Below are positions 26,006 through 35,732 of a stretch of 64,000 nt of DNA, one piece after another. The position numbers were made by a program, and so were the translations under genes. Under the pieces are notes generated by a model. The model was not told where the DNA came from, made no database searches, and saw nothing but the letters and a program-made list of their open reading frames with translations. The stretch covers positions 1 to 64,000 of the forward strand of contig SUSV01000001.1 in assembly GCA_015063245.1 (NCBI GenBank). Reading direction: 5' to 3'. Source of the DNA: Thermoplasmata archaeon. Its GTDB lineage: Archaea; Thermoplasmatota; Thermoplasmata; Methanomassiliicoccales; Methanomethylophilaceae. Numbering within the stretch: position 1 is the first letter of the stretch; each line of letters opens with the position of its first letter.

Positions 26006-28028
26006 CGTCAAGGTCTTCCACCTCCTGTGAATCCTCTTCGTCCTCGGGGACAAGGTCGTCCTCCGAGGTCTGGACTATCTCCAGTCCCTTTATTCCCCAG
26101 TCTCCGGGGAGCTGCTCTGCACCCATGACGATCACGGGGTTCAGTCCTGAGAAGTATATGTCGTCGGCATCGAACGTGTCCGCCATCTCCCCCGACAGCT
26201 CGAAGCTGACCTTGGTGGATGTGGACGGCGCCAGATCCTTGATCTCCCAGTTGGCCTTGCCCTCGTCGTTCATGTCGAGGAAGTACTCCCCTGTGAACAG
26301 CGAGAGGTTCACCGCCTCCTTCGGGACCTGCGCATGCAGCCTGATGCTGCGGGGCTGCGTCGTGTAATTGTATACGGTGTATGTTATGGTGCGGAGCTTC
26401 TTGTTCTGCTTCTTGACCTCCGGCTCCACCCATACGACGTTCATGATCTTCGTGATGGTCCTGCTGAGGTCGGGCACGGGCTTGTTCAGGTGCGTGGCGA
26501 CCTTCTCGGCCATGTCGGGGAGGATCTCCTGGACGATCTCGAACTTGGCATGCGTCTTGTTCTTCCTCTCCTGCTTGTTGAGGTGGCTCTTGAGGTTCCT
26601 GGCACAGAGCCTCAGTGCGAGTCCGATCTCGCTCTGGAGCTCGGGGAATGACGCGACCGCCTCCTTACCCTCTGATGTGAACGGGACCTTGGTCGAAGCT
26701 ACGTGAACGAGGATGATCGCGGGTCCGTACGGGATTCCCTTTCCTCCTCTCTGCTCTAGCCCGTATCTCCTCCAATCCATCTCGGAGACGGCCTTGGTGA
26801 TGGCGCAGTCCCCCTGCTTGAACAGCAGAGGCACACGGTTCGCGAACCTGTAGATCTGGACCGGGCCGTCCGAGGGGATGTCCCCTCCGTAGACGATTCC
26901 TGCCTCCACCACGAACGGGTTCCCGTTCACGGCCTTGGGGGCACGGGTGACGGGTGTCGCATAGTACTCGGGCCTGAGGCCGTCGAGGACGTGCATGAGA
27001 CCCTTCTTGATGAGTGTATCTCCGATTGGCGAGAGGCAGTCCGTCGGGGGTGCCATGATCTTCACCTTGGAGATGGCATCGATTATCTTGATGGCATCCT
27101 CCCTTGTGAGCTTGGACGGCTTCAGGTCTGGGCTGACACCGGAGATCTCGAATATCTCGCTGGCGAGCCTGTCCGTTATCCTGGAGAAATCGTTCTTGAT
27201 GAAGGCCTTCATGGTCTTCTGCTGCGTGTTGTTCGCGTACTTCAGTATGTCTCCGATCTCCATTCCCTCGGGGTGGGGCTTGATCTCCTTTGGCCTCGGA
27301 GGCATGATGTCGGTGGCCCTCTCGAACACCGTCTTGGTGTTGTCGGGGTCGATGAATGTTATTTGGGCATGGGGGTTGACGATTGCTGTCTCTTTCAGAT
27401 ACTCGAAGATCGACTGCTTTCCGCTGATGTACCTTCCCTTCGTGGTGTACTCGATCTTGGTACCGTGCTCCTTGCCTTCCCATGTGAATGCCTTGTCGTT
27501 GGTGATGACGGGCCGGTTGGTCTTGGTGTCGATGAAGATGTCCATTCCCCATGCGACCTCGTCCGCGCCCTCGATCTTGGACATGGCGTGGGCGGGCTTT
27601 CCGGTCGTGATGTTACCGTACATGATGGTCGCGGATATTCCGATACCCTGCTGACCCCTCGACTGCCTCAGCGCGTGGAATCTAGAACCGTACAGCAGAC
27701 GTCCGAACACGTTCGGCATCGCCTTGTGCGTGATTCCGGTTCCGTTATCCTCGATCGAGACCCTGTAATCTTCATCGTTCAGTCTCTCGATCCTGACCGT
27801 GACATCCGGCAGGATGTTGGCCTCCTCACAGTTATCGAGAGAGTTATCGACAGCCTCCTTGATTCCCATGAGCAGGGACTTGGATCTCGAATCGAATCCG
27901 AGGATCTGCTTGTTCTTCTCGAAGAATTCCGTGACGGAGATCTCCTGCTGTTTCGATTCCAACTTATGGGCCAATGCCGTTTTCGCTTTAGGCTCGGCCT
28001 GTTCTTTAACAACTTTATCTGAGGGCAT
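25998..28028 (-). CDS. top6B: DNA topoisomerase VI subunit B
   Basis: 676 residues. The GHKL ATPase subunit: EAVDNSLDNCEE (N box) and EDNGTGIT (G1 box), with GQQGIGISA supplying the nucleotide lid. H2TH and transducer domains follow, with a C-terminal Ig-like extension and an acidic tail as in other euryarchaea. MPSDKVVKEQ is taken as the start; a longer reading from 28115 includes a hairpin and is non-coding. Confidence 0.96.
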   Translation of the reverse strand: MPSDKVVKEQAEPKAKTALAHKLESKQQEISVTEFFEKNKQILGFDSRSKSLLMGIKEAVDNSLDNCEEANILPDVTVRIERLNDEDYRVSIEDNGTGITHKAMPNVFGRLLYGSRFHALRQSRGQQGIGISATIMYGNITTGKPAHAMSKIEGADEVAWGMDIFIDTKTNRPVITNDKAFTWEGKEHGTKIEYTTKGRYISGKQSIFEYLKETAIVNPHAQITFIDPDNTKTVFERATDIMPPRPKEIKPHPEGMEIGDILKYANNTQQKTMKAFIKNDFSRITDRLASEIFEISGVSPDLKPSKLTREDAIKIIDAISKVKIMAPPTDCLSPIGDTLIKKGLMHVLDGLRPEYYATPVTRAPKAVNGNPFVVEAGIVYGGDIPSDGPVQIYRFANRVPLLFKQGDCAITKAVSEMDWRRYGLEQRGGKGIPYGPAIILVHVASTKVPFTSEGKEAVASFPELQSEIGLALRLCARNLKSHLNKQERKNKTHAKFEIVQEILPDMAEKVATHLNKPVPDLSRTITKIMNVVWVEPEVKKQNKKLRTITYTVYNYTTQPRSIRLHAQVPKEAVNLSLFTGEYFLDMNDEGKANWEIKDLAPSTSTKVSFELSGEMADTFDADDIYFSGLNPVIVMGAEQLPGDWGIKGLEIVQTSEDDLVPEDEEDSQEVEDLDDE

Positions 28029-28087
28029 CCGTTTCGGGCATGATGGTCCAATCTTAAAAGTGTATGGACAGAATAGAAAAGAAGAAT

Positions 28088-28105
28088 CTCCGCCTCCCGG
28101 CGGAG
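28088..28105 (-). terminator. Hairpin terminator after the zinc-ribbon membrane protein
   Basis: CTCCGCC and GGCGGAG pair around a 4-base loop, beginning 6 bases after the stop of the minus-strand gene. It is followed on that strand by GATTCTTCTTTTCTATTCTG. Confidence 0.65.
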
Positions 28106-28111
28106 TAAGGA

Positions 28112-29236
28112 TCATTCTTCGTCCTCGTCCTCATCGAACTCGGCGCCGCAGTAGGGGCACCTCGTAGCGTTGGCGGGGACTTCCTTTCCGCATTCGGAGC
28201 ACTCGAACGTCTCCTTCGAGACATCGACGGTTCCGTCGGCATGGGATATCTCGGTCTCCGTGTCCTCGTCGAACACCGCTCCGCACTTGGGACAGAACTT
28301 GGCGTCCATGGGGACCTCGGTACCGCATTCGGAGCACTCGAAGAAGTCCTTCTTGTGCAATACCTTTATCTCATCTGGCACCTCGATGGGAGCTCCGCAT
28401 TTCCTGCAGACGATCTCTCCGGGGAGGACCATGGCTCCGCATTCCTTGCACTTGTCGTATCCCTCGGGGTAGAGCCTGCCTTCGGCTATGAGCTGGTCGC
28501 GCTTCTTCCTGGCGCTCTTCCTCATGAGCTCGGAGAACAGGAGCATCAGGAAGAACATCAGACCGATGACCGCTATAGAGGATATAGAGGACTTGAGGCT
28601 CATGGCGTTCACATCGCCGCCGTCGATGCCCGTGTTCACGCGTATCTTGTAGTATTCGTCGTCATCGCCTTCGACCTCGAGGCTGACCTCTATCACATAG
28701 TATTTGCCGGCCTTGAGCTTGCTAGCTAAATCATAGCTGTACGTGTTTCCGCTAACAATGCTCATAGGGTCTGTATCGGCCTTCTCCATATCCGGATATT
28801 GCGGAAGACCGAACACGATGCTCGTGATCTCCTCGTATTTGATGACAGGCACGGCTGTCGAATCGACCACGTCGACGGATATGTCATATGTATCGAAGTC
28901 GAAATGTTTCTCCTTCAGGTACTTCCCGTCGCCATCGTCAGCTTCCGCATTGTCCGCGGCCCCGCTGTATGCGAACGCCGCTATGAGCACTATCGCTACG
29001 ATGAAGACCGCTCCGTACACCGATTTGACCTTGGGGGACGATACTCCGAAGACATGAGGTATCATGTAGAGGATGATCGCGACCAGGAAGAATCCGAGGC
29101 AGATCCTCAGGAACATCCCTGTGTAGACCAGTGCGATGCATATCGCGAAGGCCACAACGATCGCTGCCCATTGCTTGGGGGTGATGCCCTTGAATTCCTG
29201 GAGAAAGGTCTTCTTGGGCTCTTCGTTCTCTGTCAT
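28112..29236 (-). CDS. Membrane protein with three C-terminal zinc ribbons
   Basis: 374 residues, family unknown. About three membrane helices lie in the first 92 residues, then an extracytoplasmic-looking domain (about 93-215), a fourth helix (about 220-240), and three CxxC...CxxC zinc ribbons (CKECG/CRKCG, CSECG/CPKCG, CSECG/CPYCG). The tail is strongly acidic. Zinc ribbons of this type often mediate protein contacts. ATG 29236 is divergent from the zinc-ribbon gene at 29355; the 118-base gap must carry both promoters. Confidence 0.75.
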   Translation of the reverse strand: MTENEEPKKTFLQEFKGITPKQWAAIVVAFAICIALVYTGMFLRICLGFFLVAIILYMIPHVFGVSSPKVKSVYGAVFIVAIVLIAAFAYSGAADNAEADDGDGKYLKEKHFDFDTYDISVDVVDSTAVPVIKYEEITSIVFGLPQYPDMEKADTDPMSIVSGNTYSYDLASKLKAGKYYVIEVSLEVEGDDDEYYKIRVNTGIDGGDVNAMSLKSSISSIAVIGLMFFLMLLFSELMRKSARKKRDQLIAEGRLYPEGYDKCKECGAMVLPGEIVCRKCGAPIEVPDEIKVLHKKDFFECSECGTEVPMDAKFCPKCGAVFDEDTETEISHADGTVDVSKETFECSECGKEVPANATRCPYCGAEFDEDEDEE

Positions 29237-29354
29237 TGGACCTTGTATTTTCCGTGTTCTTATAATGGTATGGATGCAGGGGAGGCATGGCCGCAATGCA
29301 TGGTCCGACCCCTCTGTCGCGCGTATTATATTATGGAGCATCAATCGTCCGAGC

Positions 29355-31379
29355 ATGACAGCCCTCCTGACCAAATGCCCGTTCTGCGACTCCAACTTCA
29401 TGCTCCTCAACACCGAGGGCAAGCACGGCGAGTGCGTCGTATGCGGGAAGAAGAAGGACTTCAACGAAGATGAGATCAGACAGGCGGAATCGCTCCGCGA
29501 CACGATATCGGAGACATACATCGGCAGGATGGAGGAGGCCTTCAACGCCAAGGATTACGCCAAGATGGCAGAGCTCGCGGAGGATGTCGCCAATGAAGGC
29601 ATCTCATCATGGTACGCATGGTTCTGCATAGGGTGGTCCGACCTGCACGAGGGCAAGGTCACTTCAGCTTTCGAGGACTTCAGACTGGCCGTCCTGTTCC
29701 TTGACGAGGAGAACTTCGACGAGTTCTACGAGCTCACCATGGATGCCGTGATAGAATCCATCCAGACCGCGGCGGAGGAGGACAAGGCATGGGGTGACGA
29801 GGAGACCTCCCTGGTCGATTTCACCGGGACCCTGTTCGAGCGGTACGAGCATCTCTGCGAAGGCGGCGACTTCATGACCGACCTGCTCCTGAGGCTCGAC
29901 ACGCTGGCCGATGACCTCGACAAAGTGAGCACCGGGGGCAATCTGATCAAGGAGATCATGATGCTCGTCCTCGACTACATGTCCGGCAACACCTTCGTTT
30001 CCGACCGTCAGGCATTGCTCTACAACGCGAAGATGGCCGTGGAGGACATAGACGCCATGATGAACATACTAAACGACGACTCTCTGCCCAAGAACACCGT
30101 CAAGGTGTGGGGCCCCGGATTCGTCGACCTCCTGGACAGGTTCATCGCCATGGGCGACAGGATGGAGTCCGAGTTCTCAGAGGAGGAGCTCCTGTCGCTC
30201 TGCGACTATTGGGGCTGCGAGGATTATCTCAGCGTGTTCAACATCCTCCAGAACGCATTCGAGTTCCATCTCGGATTCATACTTTCCAACGGAAGGAACA
30301 AGGGCATTGAGAAGAAGAGGGACAAGGCCCTCGAGGACTACGAGAAGGCGTTCAGGAGGCCATTGGACGAGGGGTTGTCCGCAGAGGAGGAGGGCGACGT
30401 CGAGTTCGACCAGATCTGTCCCGACTGCGGGAAGTACCTCAAGGCCGACGATACCGGGCTCATGAGATGCGAGTGCGGATTCAAGGGCAGGATCGTGACC
30501 GAGGATATCATGAACCTCCCGGAGAACGTCCCGCAGCTCATATCCATGGGCGTCAAGGCACTCGATGAATCGGACTCGGGCATGCTGAACAACTTAGGCG
30601 AGAGGATACTCGAGTTCGAGCCCGAGAACTGGAAAGGATTCATGTTCCTTGCCGAATCATGCATCCTCGACGGGGAGATCCCGGAGGCTGTGATGCTGTA
30701 CTCGCAGGCCGCGGAGCACATCCCGGAGAAGGATGCCGACGCCTACGCGGACAGGGTCTCATATCAGCTGGGCAGGGTGTTCTCGGGGATGACCGACCCG
30801 GAGCAGCACATGTCCGCAGTGTTCCTTCCTGTCCTATTCGAGACCATCTCGAACTCCCCGGCGAAGGACAAGGGCATACAGCTCAGGATAATCGACGCTC
30901 TCGGCGATGCCCGTTACGATGATTCCAACACAGCCTTCGGAGCGACGGTGGTGATAGCCCCGACATTCACGTTCGAGGTGCTCCATCACACCGGCCTGAA
31001 CTATCAGAGGGACATGTGTGCCAGATTGGTGAAGGTGCTTGATTCCATAGAGGCCGGGATGAACGATCTGAAGAAGGATCCCAACAACCTCAAGGACGAG
31101 GTGGTGACATTCGTGAAGACAAACCGCGACCTCTTCATGCACATCATCGCAGGCATCGACGAGAGGACCAAGGGGTTGGGTGACGAGAGGAAGGGATACC
31201 TCGCAGGATACTGGGGAGCGAACATGGACCGCTACCAGAAGATCATCGAGCAGCTGACGGAGGCCTTCGCATATGACGACGATGTCGCATACAAGCCGAA
31301 TTCCAACACCATCCTCAAGTCCAAGCACATCATCGATTGCTATTTGGACGCGTATATGGACGCGGAAAAAGAGCAATGA
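29355..31379 (+). CDS. Large uncharacterised protein with two zinc ribbons and helical repeats
   Basis: 674 residues. The N-terminal zinc ribbon has C8, C11, C27 and C30; a second ribbon has C355, C358, C372 and C374. The rest is acidic and helical, and residues about 400-500 resemble tetratricopeptide-type repeats. No enzyme motif or membrane segment is seen. ATG 29355 follows a TATATT box and a CGCGCG motif; longer readings to 29136 cross the divergent gene. With the zinc-ribbon membrane protein it may form a two-component system of unknown role. Confidence 0.7.
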   Translation: MTALLTKCPFCDSNFMLLNTEGKHGECVVCGKKKDFNEDEIRQAESLRDTISETYIGRMEEAFNAKDYAKMAELAEDVANEGISSWYAWFCIGWSDLHEGKVTSAFEDFRLAVLFLDEENFDEFYELTMDAVIESIQTAAEEDKAWGDEETSLVDFTGTLFERYEHLCEGGDFMTDLLLRLDTLADDLDKVSTGGNLIKEIMMLVLDYMSGNTFVSDRQALLYNAKMAVEDIDAMMNILNDDSLPKNTVKVWGPGFVDLLDRFIAMGDRMESEFSEEELLSLCDYWGCEDYLSVFNILQNAFEFHLGFILSNGRNKGIEKKRDKALEDYEKAFRRPLDEGLSAEEEGDVEFDQICPDCGKYLKADDTGLMRCECGFKGRIVTEDIMNLPENVPQLISMGVKALDESDSGMLNNLGERILEFEPENWKGFMFLAESCILDGEIPEAVMLYSQAAEHIPEKDADAYADRVSYQLGRVFSGMTDPEQHMSAVFLPVLFETISNSPAKDKGIQLRIIDALGDARYDDSNTAFGATVVIAPTFTFEVLHHTGLNYQRDMCARLVKVLDSIEAGMNDLKKDPNNLKDEVVTFVKTNRDLFMHIIAGIDERTKGLGDERKGYLAGYWGANMDRYQKIIEQLTEAFAYDDDVAYKPNSNTILKSKHIIDCYLDAYMDAEKEQ

Positions 31380-31421
31380 CTTTGATATATTATGTGCACA
31401 TCAGAGCCCTAAGAGCGGACC

Positions 31422-32528
31422 ATGGCGACCATCGAGGAGCAGATTAAGGAGCTGGAGGAGCAGATCTCCAAGACCAAGTACAACAAGGCTACCGAAGGTC
31501 ACATTGGAAAGCTCAAGGCGAAGATCGCTCGTCTCAACGAGGAAGAGGAGAAGAGGCGCCAGTCCAAGGGCGGGAACACCAAGGGATTCTATGTCAAGAA
31601 GGCGGGTAACGCCACCGTCGCCCTGGTCGGATTCCCCTCGGTGGGAAAATCCACTCTCCTGAACCAGCTCACAGGCGCGAAGTCCGAGGTCGGAGCATAT
31701 CACTTCACCACGCTGGACGTCGTTCCCGGAGTCATGGTCTACAACCACGCCAAGATCCAGATCCTGGACATGCCCGGACTCATCAAGGATGCGTCCCGCG
31801 GTAAGGGAAGGGGAAGGGAGGTCATCGCAGCGGCGAGGTCCGCTGACGTCATCCTGCTGGTCGTGGACATCTTCAACCCTAACATGAACGTGCTCTTCAA
31901 GGAGCTCTACAACGCGGCCATTCGTCTCAACCAGGTGAAGCCCGATGTCGTCATCACGCCATCCGATCACGGTGGAATCCTCGTCAAGCCTACGGTGAAG
32001 CTCACCAAGATCACCCCGGAGACCATCAAGGACATGACCGCGGCATACGGCCACATAAATGCCACCGTCGTCGTCCGTGAGGACATCGATGTCGAGCAGA
32101 TGCTGGACGTCCTTGCCGGCAACAGGGTGTACATCAAGGCGATCATGGCCATCAACAAGGTCGACCTGGCCAAGCCCGGTCAGCTCGAGGAGGTCCTCGA
32201 GATGCACAAGCAGTTCCGCTGCATCCCCGTATCGGCGGCCACCGGATACGGCATGGAGGAGCTCAAGCAGGCGATGTACGACACCATCGACATGATACGC
32301 ATCTACCTGAAGCCGCAAGGGCAGGAGGCGGATATGGACATCCCCCTCATCGTAAAGCGCGGGAACACGGTCGGCGATGTCTGCGAGCTGATCCACAGGG
32401 ACTTCAAGAACAACTTCAGATACGCCATGATCTGGGGGGACAGCGCCAAGTTCCCCGGTCAGACCGTCGGTCTCGACCACAGGGTCATGGACAAGGACGT
32501 CCTCTGCATCATCGTCAAGAGGACATAA
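31422..32528 (+). CDS. DRG-type Obg-family GTPase with TGS domain
   Basis: 368 residues. The archaeal/eukaryotic DRG (developmentally regulated GTP-binding) family, linked to ribosome function. An N-terminal basic helix precedes the G domain: G1 GFPSVGKST, the G3 region DMPGLIKDASRGKGRG and the G4 motif NKVD. The C-terminal TGS domain ends with the DKDVLCIIVKR signature. ATG 31422 follows a TATA-like GATATATTATG by about 30 bases. Monocistronic. Confidence 0.94.
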   Translation: MATIEEQIKELEEQISKTKYNKATEGHIGKLKAKIARLNEEEEKRRQSKGGNTKGFYVKKAGNATVALVGFPSVGKSTLLNQLTGAKSEVGAYHFTTLDVVPGVMVYNHAKIQILDMPGLIKDASRGKGRGREVIAAARSADVILLVVDIFNPNMNVLFKELYNAAIRLNQVKPDVVITPSDHGGILVKPTVKLTKITPETIKDMTAAYGHINATVVVREDIDVEQMLDVLAGNRVYIKAIMAINKVDLAKPGQLEEVLEMHKQFRCIPVSAATGYGMEELKQAMYDTIDMIRIYLKPQGQEADMDIPLIVKRGNTVGDVCELIHRDFKNNFRYAMIWGDSAKFPGQTVGLDHRVMDKDVLCIIVKRT

Positions 32529-32572
32529 GCTACCAGACGGACCGGTTTTGCAGACCTTTCCACCGACTTTTA

Positions 32573-32579
32573 TTTATAT
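32573..32579 (+). promoter_or_regulatory. TATA box of proteasome beta
   Basis: TTTATAT about 70 bases before ATG 32648, giving a leader of roughly 40 bases. Confidence 0.45.
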
Positions 32580-32647
32580 TAAAGCGGAATAAAGAATAGC
32601 AAGCACAGCACGAGTTGTGTCTTTTCTCATCAATTGGGAGATTAACT

Positions 32648-33280
32648 ATGACTGAGGAGACTCTTAAGACCGGTACAACCACAATCGGATTGAAACTGAA
32701 GGACGGAGTAATTCTGGCGACCGACCAGAGGGCCACAATGGGCAACCTGATCGCCGATAACCACTGCCAGAAGCTGTTCCCAATCGCAGATAACCTCGGT
32801 ATGACCATCGCCGGAGGCGTCGGAGACGCACAGCTTCTCGTACGCTACCTCCAGAGCGAGATCTCCATCTACAAGATGAGGAAGGGCGCCCCCATGTCAG
32901 TCCAGACAGCGGCGACCATGATCGGTAACATCCTCCGTCAGGGATTCTATGTAGCACCCCTCGTCGGCGGATACGACGCAAAGGGAGGACACATCTTCAG
33001 CGTCGACATGGCAGGAGGTGTCCTCGAGGACAACTACACCTCCTCCGGATCCGGTTCCGTCTTCGCCCTCGGAGCGCTGGAGTCCGCATACAAGCCCGAC
33101 ATGACCAAGGACCAGGGAATCAACTGCGCTATCACAGCCCTCAACTCCGCCAGGAGGAGGGACAACTACTCCGGAGACGGTTTCCTCGTCGCATACATCG
33201 GACCCGACGGATACGAGGAGATCTCCCGCGATGAGATCATCTCGCGCTGCGAGAAGCTCGGATTCAAGTTCCCCAACTGA
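32648..33280 (+). CDS. psmB: Proteasome beta subunit
   Basis: 210 residues including a short propeptide. Processing after Gly9 would expose Thr10 of TTTIG as the catalytic nucleophile. In mature numbering Asp17 and Lys33 are conserved, as is GSGS near position 130. It forms the inner rings of the 20S core that degrades proteins delivered by PAN-like ATPases. ATG 32648 is preferred to a reading from 32615, which lacks conservation. Single gene. Confidence 0.96.
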   Translation: MTEETLKTGTTTIGLKLKDGVILATDQRATMGNLIADNHCQKLFPIADNLGMTIAGGVGDAQLLVRYLQSEISIYKMRKGAPMSVQTAATMIGNILRQGFYVAPLVGGYDAKGGHIFSVDMAGGVLEDNYTSSGSGSVFALGALESAYKPDMTKDQGINCAITALNSARRRDNYSGDGFLVAYIGPDGYEEISRDEIISRCEKLGFKFPN

Positions 33281-33366
33281 GATTCGGGGAGCATAATCAA
33301 ACCTCTTCTTTTCCAAACCCCTTCCCAAACTACTCAAAGCTCAACTTTTCAAAGCTGGATTTGAAA

Positions 33367-35271
33367 ATGAACGTAGACAGACTATTCGAGACACTGACCG
33401 AGGAAGTCAAGAAGCTTGTGCCTCGGGACATGAAGATCACCGCGATCAGGTTCGAGGGACCTATCGTGGTGGTGTACACCGACGATTACGAGAAGTTCTC
33501 GGGCGATGACAGCATTGCCAGGACCATCGCGCAGGGCATCCACCGCAGGGTGGACATAAGGCCCGACCCGTCCACGCTGGAGGATGCCGACAAGGTGGAG
33601 GCCAAGATCAGGGACATGATCCCGGAGAAGGCCGAGATATTCGACATCAACTTCGTGGAGGCCACCGGCGAGGCGATCGTAGAGGCGATCAACCCCGGAG
33701 AGGTCGTCGGCAAGGAGGGACAGCTCCTCGGAGAGCTCAGGAAGGAGACCGGATGGAACGTCAAGGTCGTAAGGGCTCCACCCATACCTTCGAAGACGGT
33801 GTCCGATGTGAGAGGATACCTCCGTGCGAACCACGATGAGAGGCAGGACATGCTCACATACGTCGCCAGGAGGATCGCCAGGCCCAAGCTCGAGGGAGAG
33901 CAGTGGGTCAGAGTGACCGCCATGGGAGGATTCAGGCAGGTGGGGAGGTCGGCTTCTCTTCTCACCACAAGGGAATCCAAGATCCTCATCGACTGCGGAT
34001 TGGACCCCTCATCCGATGCCACACCGTACTTCGCCATCCCGGAGGTCCAGCCGCTCTCGGATATCGATGCGGTCGTCATCACACACGCCCACCTGGACCA
34101 TTGCGGGACGCTTCCAGCACTGTTCAAGTACGGTTACAAGGGGCCTGTGTACTGCACACCCCCCACCAGGGACCTCATGGCCCTGCTCCAGCTCGATAAC
34201 ATCAAGCTCGGCTTCGGCGAGGACAAGAAGACCCCCTACGAGGCATCGCATGTCAGGCAGGAGATCCTCCATACTATCCCCCTGAAATACAACGAGACCA
34301 CCGACATCGCACCCGATGTCAGGCTCACGTTCCACAACGCGGGGCACATCCTCGGCTCTGCCATCGCACACTTCCATATCGGGGACGGACTCCACAACGT
34401 CGCGTTCTCCGGAGACACCAAGTTCGAGAAGACCTGGCTCTTCAACCCTGCCAATAACAGGTTCCCCAGGCTCGAGACCCTCGTCATCGAATCCACATAC
34501 GGCGGTCACAACGATGTCACGCCCACGAGGGCGGAGGCATCGGAGGAGATGGGTAACCTTCTCCAGCAGGCCACCGCCAAGGGCGGCAAGGTCCTGATCC
34601 CCGTATTCGCTGTAGGAAGGTCGCAGGAGGTCATGCTCGTCATAGAGGAGCAGATGCGCACGGGCAAGATCCCCAAGTGCCCCGTCTATCTCGACGGAAT
34701 GATCTGGGAGGCGACCGCCATCCACACCGCGTACCCCGAATACCTCAACAGCTCGCTGAGGACGCAGATCTTCCAGCAGAACGAGAACCCGTTCCTCTCA
34801 CCCATATTCAAGAGGGTCGAGACAGCCGATATGAGGGAGGAGATCTGCCACTCGCCGGACCCGTGCATCGTGCTCGCAACATCGGGTATGATGTCCGGAG
34901 GTCCCGTCATGGAGTACTTCCGCGAGTGGGCGGACAACGAGAACAACTGGCTGCTGTTCGTAGGATACCAGTCCGAGGGATCCATCGGAAGGACTATCCA
35001 GAGGGGACGCCAGGAGATCACCCTGACGATGAAGGGCAAGCCCATCAACCTGCAGATCAAGATGCAGAGGGTCACCGTGGACGGATTCTCGGGACACTCC
35101 GACAGGAAGCAGTTGATGAGGTACATCTCATCCCTCGAGCCCAAGCCCAACAAGATCATCATCGGTCATGGCGAGGACAAGAAGTGTACCGATTTCGCTT
35201 CGTCGATCTACAAGAAGTTCGGAATCGAGACCAAGGCCCCGCAGAACCTCGAGACGATCAGGCTCAGATGA
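33367..35271 (+). CDS. fttA: aCPSF1/FttA ribonuclease, transcription termination factor
   Basis: 634 residues. Archaeal CPSF73 homologue that cuts nascent RNA and terminates transcription. Two N-terminal KH-like domains (about residues 1-180, with the EVVGKEGQLL loop) precede a metallo-beta-lactamase domain with the zinc motif HAHLDH (H240-H245) and a beta-CASP domain. The C-terminal motif DGFSGHSDRKQL is present. ATG 33367 is preferred to TTG 33361. The hairpin/T-rich gene ends elsewhere in this window are plausible substrates of this termination system. Confidence 0.96.
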   Translation: MNVDRLFETLTEEVKKLVPRDMKITAIRFEGPIVVVYTDDYEKFSGDDSIARTIAQGIHRRVDIRPDPSTLEDADKVEAKIRDMIPEKAEIFDINFVEATGEAIVEAINPGEVVGKEGQLLGELRKETGWNVKVVRAPPIPSKTVSDVRGYLRANHDERQDMLTYVARRIARPKLEGEQWVRVTAMGGFRQVGRSASLLTTRESKILIDCGLDPSSDATPYFAIPEVQPLSDIDAVVITHAHLDHCGTLPALFKYGYKGPVYCTPPTRDLMALLQLDNIKLGFGEDKKTPYEASHVRQEILHTIPLKYNETTDIAPDVRLTFHNAGHILGSAIAHFHIGDGLHNVAFSGDTKFEKTWLFNPANNRFPRLETLVIESTYGGHNDVTPTRAEASEEMGNLLQQATAKGGKVLIPVFAVGRSQEVMLVIEEQMRTGKIPKCPVYLDGMIWEATAIHTAYPEYLNSSLRTQIFQQNENPFLSPIFKRVETADMREEICHSPDPCIVLATSGMMSGGPVMEYFREWADNENNWLLFVGYQSEGSIGRTIQRGRQEITLTMKGKPINLQIKMQRVTVDGFSGHSDRKQLMRYISSLEPKPNKIIIGHGEDKKCTDFASSIYKKFGIETKAPQNLETIRLR

Positions 35272-35343
35272 AACACTTTCCCGGCCCACGCCGGGACATT
35301 TTCACTCATTTTCTCTTTGAACTATTGTTCTTATGTCTACACC

Positions 35344-35631
35344 GTGTTGATTCGATATGGTCGATTTTGTAAAGGAATTGGTATAGCATTGCCTGACAAC
35401 ACCGATGAGAACTTCCTCTTCTACTATCTGATGTACTATCTCCAGAAAGAGGCAGACCTTACATACATCGAATGCAGGGCCGTTCTCAGAGACTATTCCG
35501 GGGATAATGTCGGCACCCTCAGTCAAGAGTTCAACTGTTTCATCAATGCCTTATACGAGTTCGAGAAGAAGAAAATCGATAAGATAAACGGCAGGTTCAA
35601 GCTCAAGCTGACGCCCAACCTCGATCGCTGA
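35344..35631 (+). CDS. Small hypothetical protein, start uncertain or frameshifted
   Basis: The reliable part begins at LPDNTDENF (about 35389) and runs about 80 residues to the TGA: soluble, helical, with a basic end FKLKLTPNLDR. There is no good start in this frame: GTG 35344, TTG 35317, TTG 35389 and ATG 35431 are the options, none with a clear ribosome-binding site. A more natural beginning, ATG 35357 (MVDFVKELV), is in another frame and stops at TAG 35384. A one-base indel may therefore have split the gene. Base composition is lower in GC than the surroundings. Family unknown. Confidence 0.4.
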   Translation: MLIRYGRFCKGIGIALPDNTDENFLFYYLMYYLQKEADLTYIECRAVLRDYSGDNVGTLSQEFNCFINALYEFEKKKIDKINGRFKLKLTPNLDR

Positions 35632-35702
35632 GATCCATCAAACGGCTGTGAGTCATCACAGCATTTTCCTTTTCATAACAGTAGAATTCAGAAAGAAGTT
35701 AT

Positions 35703-35724
35703 CCTCCCGCCCGAAGGCGGGAGG
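35703..35724 (-). terminator. Hairpin terminator of rubrerythrin
   Basis: CCTCCCGCC and GGCGGGAGG pair over 9 bp around a 4-base loop (TTCG on the transcribed strand), 8 bases past the rubrerythrin stop and followed by ATAACTTCTTTCTG. Confidence 0.7.
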
Positions 35725-35732
35725 GGTGAGAA

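Noticed and set aside
31401..32480. 359-codon open frame antisense to the DRG GTPase gene
   Set aside because: Mirror of the sense codons, with Asp/Leu/Val/Gly repeats and no start signals.
35357..35432. Pyrrolysine read-through of TAG at 35384
   Set aside because: Reading through TAG in that frame meets another stop after about 15 codons and does not join the plausible downstream protein, which is in a different frame.
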